Shown here piece after piece: positions 18,009 through 26,325 of a stretch of 64,000 bases of DNA. Numbering within the stretch: the first letter of the stretch is position 1; each line of letters begins with the position of its first letter. The notes below the pieces were generated by a model that saw only the letters and a program-made list of their open reading frames with translations, had not been told where the DNA came from and did not search any database. Both the position numbers and the translations under genes were made by a program. Source of the stretch: SHVO01 sp050246995 (GTDB lineage Bacteria > Pseudomonadota > Alphaproteobacteria > Rhodospirillales > Rhodospirillaceae); the NCBI GenBank assembly GCA_050246995.1, contig JBFWVA010000009.1:62001-126000 (forward strand), read 5' to 3'.

Positions 18009-18713
18009 ATGGCGAATGTTGATGCACTTCAAGGCCCTGTGCGCGCGCCGGCTTCCGGCAAGGCCCCCACGTCGGCTGTTGTGTTCGCGCATGGCTACGG
18101 CTCCAACGGCGACGATCTTATCTCCCTCGCCCCGTTTTTCGCGCACGCCTTGCCCGATGCGATCTTCTATTCGCCCAATGCGCCCGATCCTTGGGAAGGC
18201 GGCATGATGGGCGGACGTCAGTGGTACAGCCTCGCCGGATTCGATCCCGAAGCCATCCAGCGCGATCCCCTGCGCATGGGTGAGACCTTCCGCGCCATGA
18301 ACGAACGCGTCGTGAAAGCCGCGGTGCGTCTCGATCTTTTCCTGGATCAGATCCTCGCCGCGCATAGCCTGGCGCCGGAGCGCCTTGCGCTGATCGGCTT
18401 TTCCCAAGGCACGATCATGAGCCTGCATGTGGGTTTACGCCGTACGCAGAAGATCGGCGCCATCCTCGGGTTCTCGGGCGCCTTGAGCGCCGCCGACAAA
18501 CTCCCCGGCGAGATCAAGACCAAGCCGCCGGTCGCGCTTGTGCATGGCGCCGAGGACCCGGTCATTCCGGTGCGCGCCACCGTCGAAACGGAAAAAGTAC
18601 TCAAGGACCTCGGCGTGCCGGTGCAAAGCATGATCATTCCGGGCCTACAGCACGGCATCGACAACGCCGGCGCCAATTTCGGCGCGCAGTTCCTGCACGA
18701 GCAGGTTGGGTAA
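18009..18713 (+). CDS. Phospholipase/carboxylesterase (alpha/beta hydrolase, YpfH/Est type)
   Basis: Serine esterase, 234 residues, cytosolic. The fold markers are FAHGYGSNGDDL (oxyanion region), nucleophile in IGFSQGTIMSL, acid in HGAEDPVIPV and catalytic His in PGLQHGIDNAG. WEGGMMGGRQWYSL is common in this subfamily. The natural ester is unknown. The ATG directly follows an AGGTCG stretch that may act as a weak ribosome site. Confidence 0.9.
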   Translation: MANVDALQGPVRAPASGKAPTSAVVFAHGYGSNGDDLISLAPFFAHALPDAIFYSPNAPDPWEGGMMGGRQWYSLAGFDPEAIQRDPLRMGETFRAMNERVVKAAVRLDLFLDQILAAHSLAPERLALIGFSQGTIMSLHVGLRRTQKIGAILGFSGALSAADKLPGEIKTKPPVALVHGAEDPVIPVRATVETEKVLKDLGVPVQSMIIPGLQHGIDNAGANFGAQFLHEQVG

Positions 18714-18724
18714 ACACCACCACT

Positions 18725-18824
18725 GTCATTGCCCGCTTTATGCGGGCAATCCATTCATTAACCGACACCGTATTCGTTGCGCGATGGATCGCCCGCATAA
18801 AGCGGGCGATGACATATGAGAGTG
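18725..18824. repeat. Paired palindromic repeat (GCCCGCnTTATGCGGGC type)
   Basis: Two hairpins in mirror arrangement between convergent genes: TGTCATTGCCCGC...GCGGGCAATCCAT and, about 40 bp on, ATGGATCGCCCGC...GCGGGCGATGACA. Each arm folds on itself and the arms also pair with each other. It is a different family from the element at 16245. It probably also ends the flanking transcripts. Confidence 0.8.
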
Positions 18825-18831
18825 TTGCGAG

Positions 18832-19251
18832 TTAATACGCCGCCCCGTCGGCTTCCTCGTCGTCGCCGTCACGGTCGCGGCGGTCCTGCTTGTCCTTGTC
18901 CAATTTCTTGAACGCACCCGGCGTGTGATGCATGCGCGCGAGCTTCTTTTTCCGCTCGCGCTTTTTCTCCTGCGCGCGCAGCCAAAACAGGACACCAAGG
19001 ATCGCGATGCCGAGCCCCGCCCACGGCACGATCACAGTGATGGATTCTTCGATCGCCATTTCCGCGCGCACGGATGCACGGCATTCCGGCAGGTTACGCC
19101 GGCAAGCGTCCCGCTGCGCCTTTTCCGATTTGGACGTGAACCACGGCAGGTCGATGCCCTGGCTGGGCATGACTTGGGCGCGTGCGGGCGTGATGACCGC
19201 AAACCCAACCATAAGAGCAAAAATCGTCAGGATCGTGCGCGTACGGGTCAT
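18832..19251 (-). CDS. Small exported membrane-anchored protein, unknown function
   Basis: Unrecognised, 139 residues. An N-terminal Sec signal (hydrophobic, ending in PARAQ) is followed by about 45 periplasmic residues with two cysteines (DACRRNLPECRA), one transmembrane helix (IVPWAGLGIAILGVLFWL) and a very basic, then acidic, cytoplasmic tail of Lys/Arg and Asp/Glu runs. The two-cysteine loop suggests a periplasmic disulfide. Homologues are small alphaproteobacterial proteins without assigned function. Confidence 0.65.
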   Translation of the reverse strand: MTRTRTILTIFALMVGFAVITPARAQVMPSQGIDLPWFTSKSEKAQRDACRRNLPECRASVRAEMAIEESITVIVPWAGLGIAILGVLFWLRAQEKKRERKKKLARMHHTPGAFKKLDKDKQDRRDRDGDDEEADGAAY

Positions 19252-19436
19252 GATCCCACCCTACCGTTAGTCGTAAACATCGCAACAATGTACAGGAATC
19301 AAAGGCTTCTGCACAGCCATCGCGGGCGCGGCGTTGTTACGCGCCTGTCTGTGTGCGCAGCAACATTACCATTTCCGCGCTTTAGCTCGCCGCATCAGCT
19401 TTGCTAAGCTTTCCTTTCAAGAGCTAGGCAGGGAAG

Positions 19437-19526
19437 ATGATGCACGCATCACTGTCTAATCGACGCAACAGGAAGGAGACGAGCATCGCTCGCCACATCG
19501 CCGCACATATGCACGCGCGCGGATAA
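19437..19526 (+). CDS. Possible 29-residue Arg/His-rich leader peptide
   Basis: A short ORF starting with two ATGs, preceded by GGCAGGGAAG, and rich in Arg and His. It ends 3 bp before a strong terminator hairpin, itself about 47 bp before the EF-G paralogue start. The arrangement (ribosome site, short ORF, terminator, translation-factor gene) resembles an attenuation leader. The alternative is a small RNA with its own terminator that happens to contain an ORF. The rest of 19252-19603 shows nothing else recognisable. Confidence 0.35.
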   Translation: MMHASLSNRRNRKETSIARHIAAHMHARG

Positions 19527-19529
19527 GCA

Positions 19530-19557
19530 AGGGACCCCTACGGGTCCCTTTTTGTTT
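19530..19557 (+). terminator. Rho-independent terminator or attenuator before the EF-G paralogue
   Basis: AGGGACCC, loop CTAC, GGGTCCCT, then TTTTGTTTG. It is on the same strand as the gene downstream and ends 46 bp before its start codon, leaving little room for a separate promoter. Confidence 0.85.
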
Positions 19558-19603
19558 GTCGCGCCTACTCATGCCCGCTCTCATCTCGAAGGAGGAAGAC
19601 GCC

Positions 19604-21670
19604 ATGGCTGACAACACCGCGAGAAGCACTGGAACCACCAAGGGCACACGATGCGTGGCCCTGGTCGGACCGCAATCGAGCGGCAAGACCACGCTCATTG
19701 AAAGCATGTTGGTCGCGGCCGGGGCCATTCCGAAACGAGGAAGCATTGAAGCCGGCACCATGGTGAGCGACGTCAGTCCGGAATCGCGCGCGCGGCATAT
19801 GTCCACCGAGATCACGCCCATCCGCTTCAATTACCTTGGCGACGATTGGGTGGTGCTCGACTGCCCCGGCGCGGTCGATCTCATCCAGGAATCGCAGCAG
19901 GCGATGATGGTGTCCGACGCCGTCGTGGTGGTCGCCGATCCGGATGAAACCCGCATGCTGGCGCTCGGCCCCCTTCTGCGCTTCCTCGACGCGCACAAGA
20001 TCCCCCACTTCCTGTTCATCAATAAGATCGACGCCGACGTGAACGCGGTCCAGGAACTGCTCGCCGCGGCGCAGCGCCAGTCCGCGCGGCCGCTCGTCTT
20101 GCGCCACGCCGTGATCACGGAAAGCGGCCACATCACCGGGTATGTCGATCTCGTTGCAGAACGCGCCTATCACTATATCGAGGACAAAGCATCCGAGCGC
20201 ATCCCCATCGAGAAAGTCGGCGACGGTTCATTGGACGGCGCGCGGCGTCAGCTCATCGAAAAGCTGTCGGACTTCGACGATGCCCTTCTCGAGAAACTTC
20301 TCGAGGATGTCGTTCCGGAACGCGGCGAAGTCTATCGCCATCTCACCCGCGAGATGCAGGAAGACCTCATCGTCCCGGTGATGATTGGCGCCGCCGAACA
20401 CGGTCACGGCGTGCGGCGCCTGATGAAGGCGCTGCGTCACGAGGTTCCGCCCGCCAGCGCCACCGCCGACCGCCTTGGGATTCCCGCGGGCACGCCTGTC
20501 GCGCAGATCTTCAAGACCGTCTACGCGCCGCATGTCGGCAAGCTGTCCCTCACACGTGTCTGGCGCGGCGCGCTGAAAGACGGCGATACCCTCGCGGGGG
20601 TGCGCATCAGCAACATGCAGGAGGCCGGCGAACCGAAGCAGGCGAAATCCGGCAAACTGCTGAGCATCAATGAGGGCGGCATCGTCGCGCTGAGTAAGTT
20701 CGACGCCGGCAAGGCGGGCTCGATCCTGACGGAAAGCGCGGCCCTTGCCCCGAAGACGTGGCCGAAACCGCCGACACCGCTGTTCACCGTCGCCATCTCG
20801 GCCAAGGAGCGCAAGGACGACGTCAAACTCGGCGAGGCCCTGCGCAAGATCAGCGAGGAAGATCCCTCGCTTTCCATCGACCACGTCAACGAGACCTCCG
20901 AGCTCCTGGTGCGCGGACAAGGCGACATTCAACTCGGAATCGCGCTCGAAAGGCTCAAACGGAAGTTCGATCTCACGGTACAGACTCACACGCCGCAAGT
21001 GCCCTACCGCGAGACCATCCGCAAGGCCATTACCCACCATGCGCGCCACAAACGCCAATCGGGCGGACACGGCCAATTCGCGGACATCCGCGTGGAGATC
21101 AAACCGCTGCCGCGCGGCTCTGGCTTCGTCTTCACGGATTCGATTGTCGGCGGTGTGGTGCCGAAAAACTTCATCCCGGCGGTGGAGGCGGGCCTGAAAG
21201 ACAACACCGCGCATGGCCCGCTCGGGTTCAACGTCGTCGACATCAACGTGCGCCTCTACGACGGCCAGTATCACAGCGTCGACAGTTCGGATCAGGCGTT
21301 CCGCACCGCGGGGCGTCAGGCCATGACGGAGGCGCTTCCCCAATGCGAGCCGGTCCTGCTCGAACCCATCTACGATGTAAAAATCTACATGCCCACTGAG
21401 TTCACCTCGCGTGTGCAGCGGGCCATCACGCAAAGGCGGGCGCAGATCCTTGGCTTCAACGCCCGCGAAGGCTGGGACGGTTGGGAGGAGATCCACGTCA
21501 ACATGCCCGAAGCGGCAATGCAGGATCTCATCACCGAAATCCGCTCCATCACCCAAGGCATCGGTACTTTTGAATCGCTATTCAGCCATTATCAGGAATT
21601 GATCGGCCGCGACGCCGAACGCGTCGTGCAGTCGCGCAAACAAAATATGGAGGCGGCGGCCCACCACTGA
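19604..21670 (+). CDS. Elongation factor G-like GTPase (EF-G paralogue)
   Basis: Ribosome-associated translational GTPase of the EF-G family. 688 residues: G domain with P-loop GPQSSGKTTL, G3 in DCPGAVD and G4 in INKIDAD, then domain II, III, IV (HARHKRQSGGHGQFADIRV) and V. The canonical EF-G switch and GHVDHGK features are changed, so this looks like an EF-G-like paralogue rather than the housekeeping fusA. ATG 19604 follows a very strong GGAGGAAG ribosome site; an in-frame start at 19556 has none. Role unknown: possibly ribosome recycling or stress translation. It ends in a strong terminator. Confidence 0.88.
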   Translation: MADNTARSTGTTKGTRCVALVGPQSSGKTTLIESMLVAAGAIPKRGSIEAGTMVSDVSPESRARHMSTEITPIRFNYLGDDWVVLDCPGAVDLIQESQQAMMVSDAVVVVADPDETRMLALGPLLRFLDAHKIPHFLFINKIDADVNAVQELLAAAQRQSARPLVLRHAVITESGHITGYVDLVAERAYHYIEDKASERIPIEKVGDGSLDGARRQLIEKLSDFDDALLEKLLEDVVPERGEVYRHLTREMQEDLIVPVMIGAAEHGHGVRRLMKALRHEVPPASATADRLGIPAGTPVAQIFKTVYAPHVGKLSLTRVWRGALKDGDTLAGVRISNMQEAGEPKQAKSGKLLSINEGGIVALSKFDAGKAGSILTESAALAPKTWPKPPTPLFTVAISAKERKDDVKLGEALRKISEEDPSLSIDHVNETSELLVRGQGDIQLGIALERLKRKFDLTVQTHTPQVPYRETIRKAITHHARHKRQSGGHGQFADIRVEIKPLPRGSGFVFTDSIVGGVVPKNFIPAVEAGLKDNTAHGPLGFNVVDINVRLYDGQYHSVDSSDQAFRTAGRQAMTEALPQCEPVLLEPIYDVKIYMPTEFTSRVQRAITQRRAQILGFNAREGWDGWEEIHVNMPEAAMQDLITEIRSITQGIGTFESLFSHYQELIGRDAERVVQSRKQNMEAAAHH

Positions 21671-21713
21671 ACGCGTTCATCAATATTTAGTAGCGCGGTG
21701 ATGAAAAGCGTCC

Positions 21714-21752
21714 GACCTGATCCGATCAGTTGATCGGATCAGGTCTTTTTTT
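21714..21752 (+). terminator. Strong rho-independent terminator
   Basis: A perfect 15-bp stem (GACCTGATCCGATCA / complement) with a two-base loop and seven T residues, placed about 45 bp after the EF-G paralogue stop codon. Confidence 0.96.
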
Positions 21753-21871
21753 GACGTGGCCGCCATGGGCCGCAAAAGCGGTTTGCGCTTCTGCTCATCA
21801 GGGCCACAAGGGCGCTACTTTTTTGCCTTACTTGCGAGGTTATATAAGCCCCTCCATATGCTAGGGTGCCG

Positions 21872-22117
21872 ATGACGTTCCGCCAGAAAATAAAAACCTT
21901 CCGGGAGAAGGTGACGCGCCTGCCCAAGCCGGTTCGGATCGTGGTGGGGATCCTCCTTGTCCTCTCCGGACTTGTCGGGTTCCTGCCCATTCTCGGGTTC
22001 TGGATGGTTCCCGCCGGACTTGCGGTCCTCGCGATCGACATTCCGATCGTGAAGAAACTCGTTCACCGGATGACGACGGCGTTCAACCGGTGGCGCCGTA
22101 AGCGGCGGGCAAAGTAG
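21872..22117 (+). CDS. Small membrane protein (PGPGW-like), unknown function
   Basis: About 81 residues: a basic amphipathic N-terminus, a hydrophobic hairpin (VRIVVGILLVLSGLVGFLPI, then WMVPAGLAVLAIDIPIV) and a strongly basic C-terminus with RRKRR. It resembles small alphaproteobacterial integral membrane proteins with a PGPGW-like pattern. An in-frame GTG at 21866 is an alternative start. It is 18 bp before the TAXI lipoprotein gene, so co-transcription is likely. Confidence 0.65.
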   Translation: MTFRQKIKTFREKVTRLPKPVRIVVGILLVLSGLVGFLPILGFWMVPAGLAVLAIDIPIVKKLVHRMTTAFNRWRRKRRAK

Positions 22118-22135
22118 ATAAGGTTGCCGGGGGGC

Positions 22136-23602
22136 ATGAAAGCTCTACGCGTTTTTCTTTTCGCCGGCCTTACGGTTGCCCTTGCCGCTTGCACGCGCGC
22201 GCCCGCAGATGAAACTCTCAGAAGCGATTTGCAAGTGCTCATCGAAGCCAACTTCGCACCCGGCCTTCTTGAGGTCGTGTCCGCGCAGCACACGCGCGTG
22301 CTGCCCTATTTCGGACCCGGCGAGAAAGTGCGCGTCGGTTACGATGCCGCATTGCGTGTAAAGCGCGACCATCGGTTTGGGGCCTGGGATCAGATCAATA
22401 TCGCGACCCTCGCCCTCCTCATGGACGCGGCGCCCGACCAGATCCGCGGTGTGAAGCCAAATGGGAACGCGGCCGGCGACATGATCTCCGTGCGCGGCGG
22501 CCTCGCCTATCTCAAGAACGGCGACACACTCAAGCTCGACACCACACCGCCCGAAGCCGCTCCAAAGGAGGCCCCGGGCTTCGTGCTCGTGTCCGACATT
22601 CGCAATGGCATCAAGCGCCGCATCGCAAACCTTGAGAAAACGTGGCGCGCCTCGCGCACCGCCATTTCATATGACGAATGGAAGCTGGCGCGCCGCGCCG
22701 TCGCCGGCCGCGCCGCGCGCCACGACGGCGGCGTCTCGATCGCCACCGACGTCGAAGGCTCGGTTTATTGGCATTTGGGCGACGCCGTTCAACGCACAGC
22801 CGATAGCAATAATATGGTCTTCGCCAACGTTGCGACGAAGGGCCCGCAGGAAGCGCTTGATTTTCTGCGCGACGGACGTGTCACGGCCATCGTCATGCGC
22901 AACACCGAAGCCGCGCTCGCGGCCAACGGCGTTGCGCCCTATGCCGATACGGGGCCATACAAACTCGAAGCGCTCGCCGCGCTCTATCCGGAACCCGTGC
23001 ATGTGATCGTGAAGGAGGGCAGCACCATCGGTTCTCCGGCTGAGTTGTTCGGCAAACATGTCGGGGTTGCAGGCACCGCGCGTGTCGATGCGGTCGAAGC
23101 TGAAGCGGTGTTGCGCGGTCACGGCGTTCCGCTGTCCGCCCTCGCCGCGCCGCTGGCCGCCGTGCCGACCGCGACCGCCCTCGATCAACTGGAAGCCGGC
23201 GCCTTCGATGCGCTCATCGTCACCGCGCCGCTGCCGAGCGCGCCCTTGCGCGACTTCGCCGCACGGCGTCCCATTCGCCTGTTGCCCTTCGACAGCGACG
23301 CCATCGCCTTCCTCACCACCGGCATGGCCAGCTACGTCGCCATCACCATCCCGGCGCGTACCTACCCCGGCCAGACGCGACCGCTCGCGGCCGTGGCCGC
23401 CGTCACGATGCTTGTTTCGGTGAATACGGTGCCGGCCAAGGAGGCCGCCAGCCTGCTCGACCTCATGCTCACCCAGGTCGATTACCTGCCGCTGGGCAGC
23501 CTCACTGGAGCTATGGTCGGGCGCGAGGACGCTCACCGGGCCATGACCCTGCCCTGGCATGCGGGCGCGATCGCCTACTTCGATCTCGCCGCCAAACAGT
23601 AG
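22136..23602 (+). CDS. TAXI-family solute-binding lipoprotein
   Basis: Substrate-binding protein of the TRAP-associated extracytoplasmic type. 488 residues; ATG 22136 puts a lipobox (LAAC) at the end of a short signal, so it is probably outer-membrane or periplasm-facing lipid-anchored. The C-terminal half has the TAXI pattern (GSVYWHLGDAV, GTARVDAVEAEAVLRGHGV, and the late ASYVAITIPARTYPGQ). An N-terminal region of about 200 residues is extra relative to the core family. No TRAP membrane subunit is nearby, so it may act as a sensor or with a distant transporter. Confidence 0.75.
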   Translation: MKALRVFLFAGLTVALAACTRAPADETLRSDLQVLIEANFAPGLLEVVSAQHTRVLPYFGPGEKVRVGYDAALRVKRDHRFGAWDQINIATLALLMDAAPDQIRGVKPNGNAAGDMISVRGGLAYLKNGDTLKLDTTPPEAAPKEAPGFVLVSDIRNGIKRRIANLEKTWRASRTAISYDEWKLARRAVAGRAARHDGGVSIATDVEGSVYWHLGDAVQRTADSNNMVFANVATKGPQEALDFLRDGRVTAIVMRNTEAALAANGVAPYADTGPYKLEALAALYPEPVHVIVKEGSTIGSPAELFGKHVGVAGTARVDAVEAEAVLRGHGVPLSALAAPLAAVPTATALDQLEAGAFDALIVTAPLPSAPLRDFAARRPIRLLPFDSDAIAFLTTGMASYVAITIPARTYPGQTRPLAAVAAVTMLVSVNTVPAKEAASLLDLMLTQVDYLPLGSLTGAMVGREDAHRAMTLPWHAGAIAYFDLAAKQ

Positions 23603-23669
23603 AGGGCGTCGCCCTCGGTCGCCTTTCCCGGGCGCACGTCGCATACCAAACGACCATATATTGCATATA

Positions 23670-23698
23670 TTTTAATCATTAATTTTATATGATTAAAA
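23670..23698. repeat. AT-rich inverted repeat upstream of the sigma-54 promoter
   Basis: TTTTAATCAT, a 9-base spacer, ATGATTAAAA, in an otherwise GC-rich genome and about 120 bp before the -24/-12 promoter. Inside it AATCAT-N4-TTTA differs by one base from an IHF-type site. A DNA-bending site for an enhancer-dependent promoter is inferred; a weak terminator for the preceding gene is the alternative. The rest of 23603-23926 shows no gene and no clear NtrC site. Confidence 0.4.
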
Positions 23699-23815
23699 AT
23701 TAGGCTTTCTAAAGGAGCGCCACTCGCCGCCCTTTCGCCATCCGCGAATTTCCAACCCTTTGGATTCCCCTCTGAATCTCTGGCACTGCGGCATAATTGC
23801 TGCATCGCACAAAGC

Positions 23816-23831
23816 TGGCACAACCCTTGCA
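23816..23831 (+). promoter_or_regulatory. Sigma-54 (RpoN) promoter, -24/-12
   Basis: TGGCAC-AACCC-TTGCA matches the sigma-54 consensus TGGCAC-N5-TTGCW exactly, with the required GG-to-GC spacing. It points at the TorF-type porin, amtB and P-II genes. Transcription would start near 23842, about 85 bp before the porin ATG. Confidence 0.9.
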
Positions 23832-23926
23832 ATAGTATTCGCGGGCCTGTGCCCGACGGACTGACGCAATCGCGGGGAAGCGCGGAGCGCCGGTTTGGAG
23901 AACCTAATTTGCGAGAGGGGATAAAA

Positions 23927-24628
23927 ATGAAAACCAAAATCGTCGGCCTGCTTGGTGCAGCCCTCATGATCGCCACGCCGTTCGCGGCCAGCGCTCAGGA
24001 CAGCGCGCTGCCCGGCACTTTCACCGGAAACGTCGCCATCGTCAGCGATTACGTATTCCGCGGCGTGACGCAGACGCTGCAGGACCCCGCGATCCAGGGC
24101 GGTCTCGATTGGGACAGCGGCGCCGGCTTCTATGTCGGCACCTGGGCCTCCTCCATCGAATTCGGCGACGACGCCAGCATGGAACTCGATATGTACGCCG
24201 GCTATCGCGGCGCGGTCGATAACTTCACCTACGACCTCGGCTTCCTGTACTACGCCTACCCATCGTCCTCGGCGCCCGGCTATGACTTTTGGGAAGTCTA
24301 CGGTAAGGCCGGCTACAACTTCGGCCCCATGGCAGCGACGGTCGGCATCAACTACACGCCGGACATCTTCGGCCCCACAAATAAGGACTCGTCGATCTAC
24401 TACAGCGCCGTTCTCTCGGCGCCGATCGGCGAAATGTTCGCCATTTCCGCCGGCGCGGGCTACTCGGCCCTCGAAGGCGTGAAGAACTACTCCGACTGGA
24501 ACATCGGCGGCACGTTGAACATCCCCGAGTGGTTCAGCCTCGACCTCCGCTACTACGACAGCGACCTGCATTCTGCCGGCAACCTCGCCGACGACCGCTT
24601 CGTCGTGAAGATCTCCAGAGCTTTCTAA
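23927..24628 (+). CDS. TorF-family putative outer-membrane porin
   Basis: 233 residues with a Sec signal peptide (ending AASAQD) and then alternating beta-strand patterns. The motif FTGNVAIVSDYVFRGVTQT and the C-terminal Phe (KISRAF) mark the TorF (Gcw_chp) family of predicted outer-membrane beta-barrels. It is the first gene after the sigma-54 promoter and 70 bp before amtB, which suggests uptake of a nitrogen compound under limitation. ATG 23927 follows GAGAGGGGA; an upstream open extension is non-coding. Confidence 0.85.
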   Translation: MKTKIVGLLGAALMIATPFAASAQDSALPGTFTGNVAIVSDYVFRGVTQTLQDPAIQGGLDWDSGAGFYVGTWASSIEFGDDASMELDMYAGYRGAVDNFTYDLGFLYYAYPSSSAPGYDFWEVYGKAGYNFGPMAATVGINYTPDIFGPTNKDSSIYYSAVLSAPIGEMFAISAGAGYSALEGVKNYSDWNIGGTLNIPEWFSLDLRYYDSDLHSAGNLADDRFVVKISRAF

Positions 24629-24698
24629 TTCGTCATCACCGCCGCGGCCCACTGACCGCGGCGGTTCTCTTTAACGACCCAACTGGGGGAGCAACCAC

Positions 24699-26117
24699 AT
24701 GAAACGTTTGAGGACTACGATAACTGCGATGGTGTGGGCCGTGTTCGCGCTCACGCTTTCGGTACCTGTGATGCACACGGCGTTCGCGCAAGACGCCGCT
24801 CCGGCCGCAGAAGCCGCCGCGCCCACCGAAGCTCCGGCTGCTGAAGCCGCCGCGCCTGCGGCCGCTGAAGCCCCGGCCGCGGAAGCCCCGGCGGGCCCGT
24901 CCTTCGACACGGGCGACACCGCGTGGATGCTCACCTCGACCGCGCTTGTTCTGCTCATGACTATCCCGGGCCTGGCGCTCTTTTATGGCGGCATGGTCCG
25001 TAAGAAGAACGTGCTGGCGACGGTGATGCAGAGTTTCGCCATCACCTGTCTCATCACGGTCCTCTGGATGATCGCGGGCTACAGCCTCGCGTTCACCGAA
25101 GGCTCCTCGCTGATCGGTGGAACGAGCCGCCTGTTCCTCTCCGGCATGGGTCTGGACAGCGTGCATCCGCTGGCCGCGACCATCCCGGAATCGGTCTTCA
25201 TGACCTTCCAGATGACCTTCGCCATTATCACCCCGGCCCTGATCTGCGGCGCGGTGGCTGACCGCATGAAGTTCTCGGCGCTGATGATCTTCATCACCCT
25301 GTGGAGTTTCATCGTGTACGTGCCGATCGCTCACTGGGTGTGGGGCGGCGGCTTCCTCGGCACCGCGGGCGTGCTCGACTACGCCGGCGGCACCGTCGTG
25401 CACATCAATGCGGGCGTGGCCGGCCTCGTCGCCGCCATCATGCTCGGCAAGCGCATCGGTTACGGCACCGAACCGCTTCCGCCGCACAACCTCGTTCTCT
25501 CGGTCATCGGCGCATCGCTCCTGTGGGTCGGCTGGTTCGGCTTCAACGCCGGTTCCGCTGCCGGCGCCGGCATGAACGCCGGCATGGCCATGGCCGTCAC
25601 GCAGATCGCCACCGCCGCGGCCGGTATCGCTTGGATGCTCATCGAATGGGCCTTCAAGGGTAAGCCGAGCGTGCTCGGCATCATCTCGGGCGCGGTCGCC
25701 GGTCTGGTCGCTATCACCCCGGCTTCCGGCTTCGTTGACCCGATGGGCGCGCTCATTATCGGCCTCGTCGCTGGTGTCGGCTGCTACATCGGCGCCACCT
25801 CGCTGAAACACGCCCTCGGTTACGACGACAGCCTGGACGCCTTCGGCGTTCACGGCGTCGGCGGCATCATCGGCGCCGTTCTGACCGGTGTCTTCGCCCG
25901 CGAAGCCATCAGCCCGATCGACGCTCATGGCCTGATCGAAGGCAACGGGGCTCAGGTCATCACTCAGCTCTATGGTGTCGGCGTCACGGTTGTTTACTGC
26001 GCCATCGCTACCGCAATCATTCTCAAGGTCGTCGACCTCATCGTCGGCCTGCGCGTCGAGAAGGATGAAGAGCGCGAAGGGTTGGATATCGTCCTCCACG
26101 GCGAGGTCGTTAACTAA
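24699..26117 (+). CDS. amtB: Ammonium transporter
   Basis: Moves ammonium across the inner membrane. 472 residues: a cleavable signal (ending HTAFAQD), a 35-residue Ala/Glu/Pro-rich repeat-like linker, then the Amt core (DTAWMLTSTALVLLMTIPGLALFYGG, GGTVVHINAGVAGL, and GVHGVGGIIGAVLTG). The pore His pair lies in the VVHIN and FGVHG segments. The order amtB then P-II is reverse to the usual glnK-amtB. Control by NtrC through sigma-54 is inferred from the promoter. Confidence 0.96.
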   Translation: MKRLRTTITAMVWAVFALTLSVPVMHTAFAQDAAPAAEAAAPTEAPAAEAAAPAAAEAPAAEAPAGPSFDTGDTAWMLTSTALVLLMTIPGLALFYGGMVRKKNVLATVMQSFAITCLITVLWMIAGYSLAFTEGSSLIGGTSRLFLSGMGLDSVHPLAATIPESVFMTFQMTFAIITPALICGAVADRMKFSALMIFITLWSFIVYVPIAHWVWGGGFLGTAGVLDYAGGTVVHINAGVAGLVAAIMLGKRIGYGTEPLPPHNLVLSVIGASLLWVGWFGFNAGSAAGAGMNAGMAMAVTQIATAAAGIAWMLIEWAFKGKPSVLGIISGAVAGLVAITPASGFVDPMGALIIGLVAGVGCYIGATSLKHALGYDDSLDAFGVHGVGGIIGAVLTGVFAREAISPIDAHGLIEGNGAQVITQLYGVGVTVVYCAIATAIILKVVDLIVGLRVEKDEEREGLDIVLHGEVVN

Positions 26118-26150
26118 CCCCTAGGGGAAGCGGGGACGCGCTCGACAGAG

Positions 26151-26187
26151 GTTCGCCACATACGAAGTCAGCTTCGATGTGGCGAAC
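26151..26187 (+). promoter_or_regulatory. Long near-perfect hairpin between amtB and the P-II gene
   Basis: GTTCGCCACAT pairs with ATGTGGCGAAC, with an inner CGAAG/CTTCG stem, a TCAG loop and a single bulged A. No T run follows (TTTCCCC), so it is not a classic terminator. It could set the amtB to P-II transcript ratio by stabilising or processing the RNA. Confidence 0.6.
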
Positions 26188-26325
26188 TTTCCCCTCTCGA
26201 TCCCCGGATGGTAAGCTTGGGCCTTCGGCGCTTCATGTGCTCGCCGGATCAGCCCCACGCAGGAAAACTTCAATTCACGGGATCATTCCCGTGGTGACCG
26301 GTACATCCGAACAGGAGACCAGAAT

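Noticed and set aside
23781..23800. A second TGGCAC, possible additional sigma-54 promoter
   Set aside because: The following TTGC is five bases too far, so the -24/-12 spacing fails. The element at 23816 is exact.
24636..26099. A 487-codon Asp/Arg/Gly-rich frame antisense to amtB
   Set aside because: Composition is that of a codon-position shadow, and amtB on the other strand is certain.
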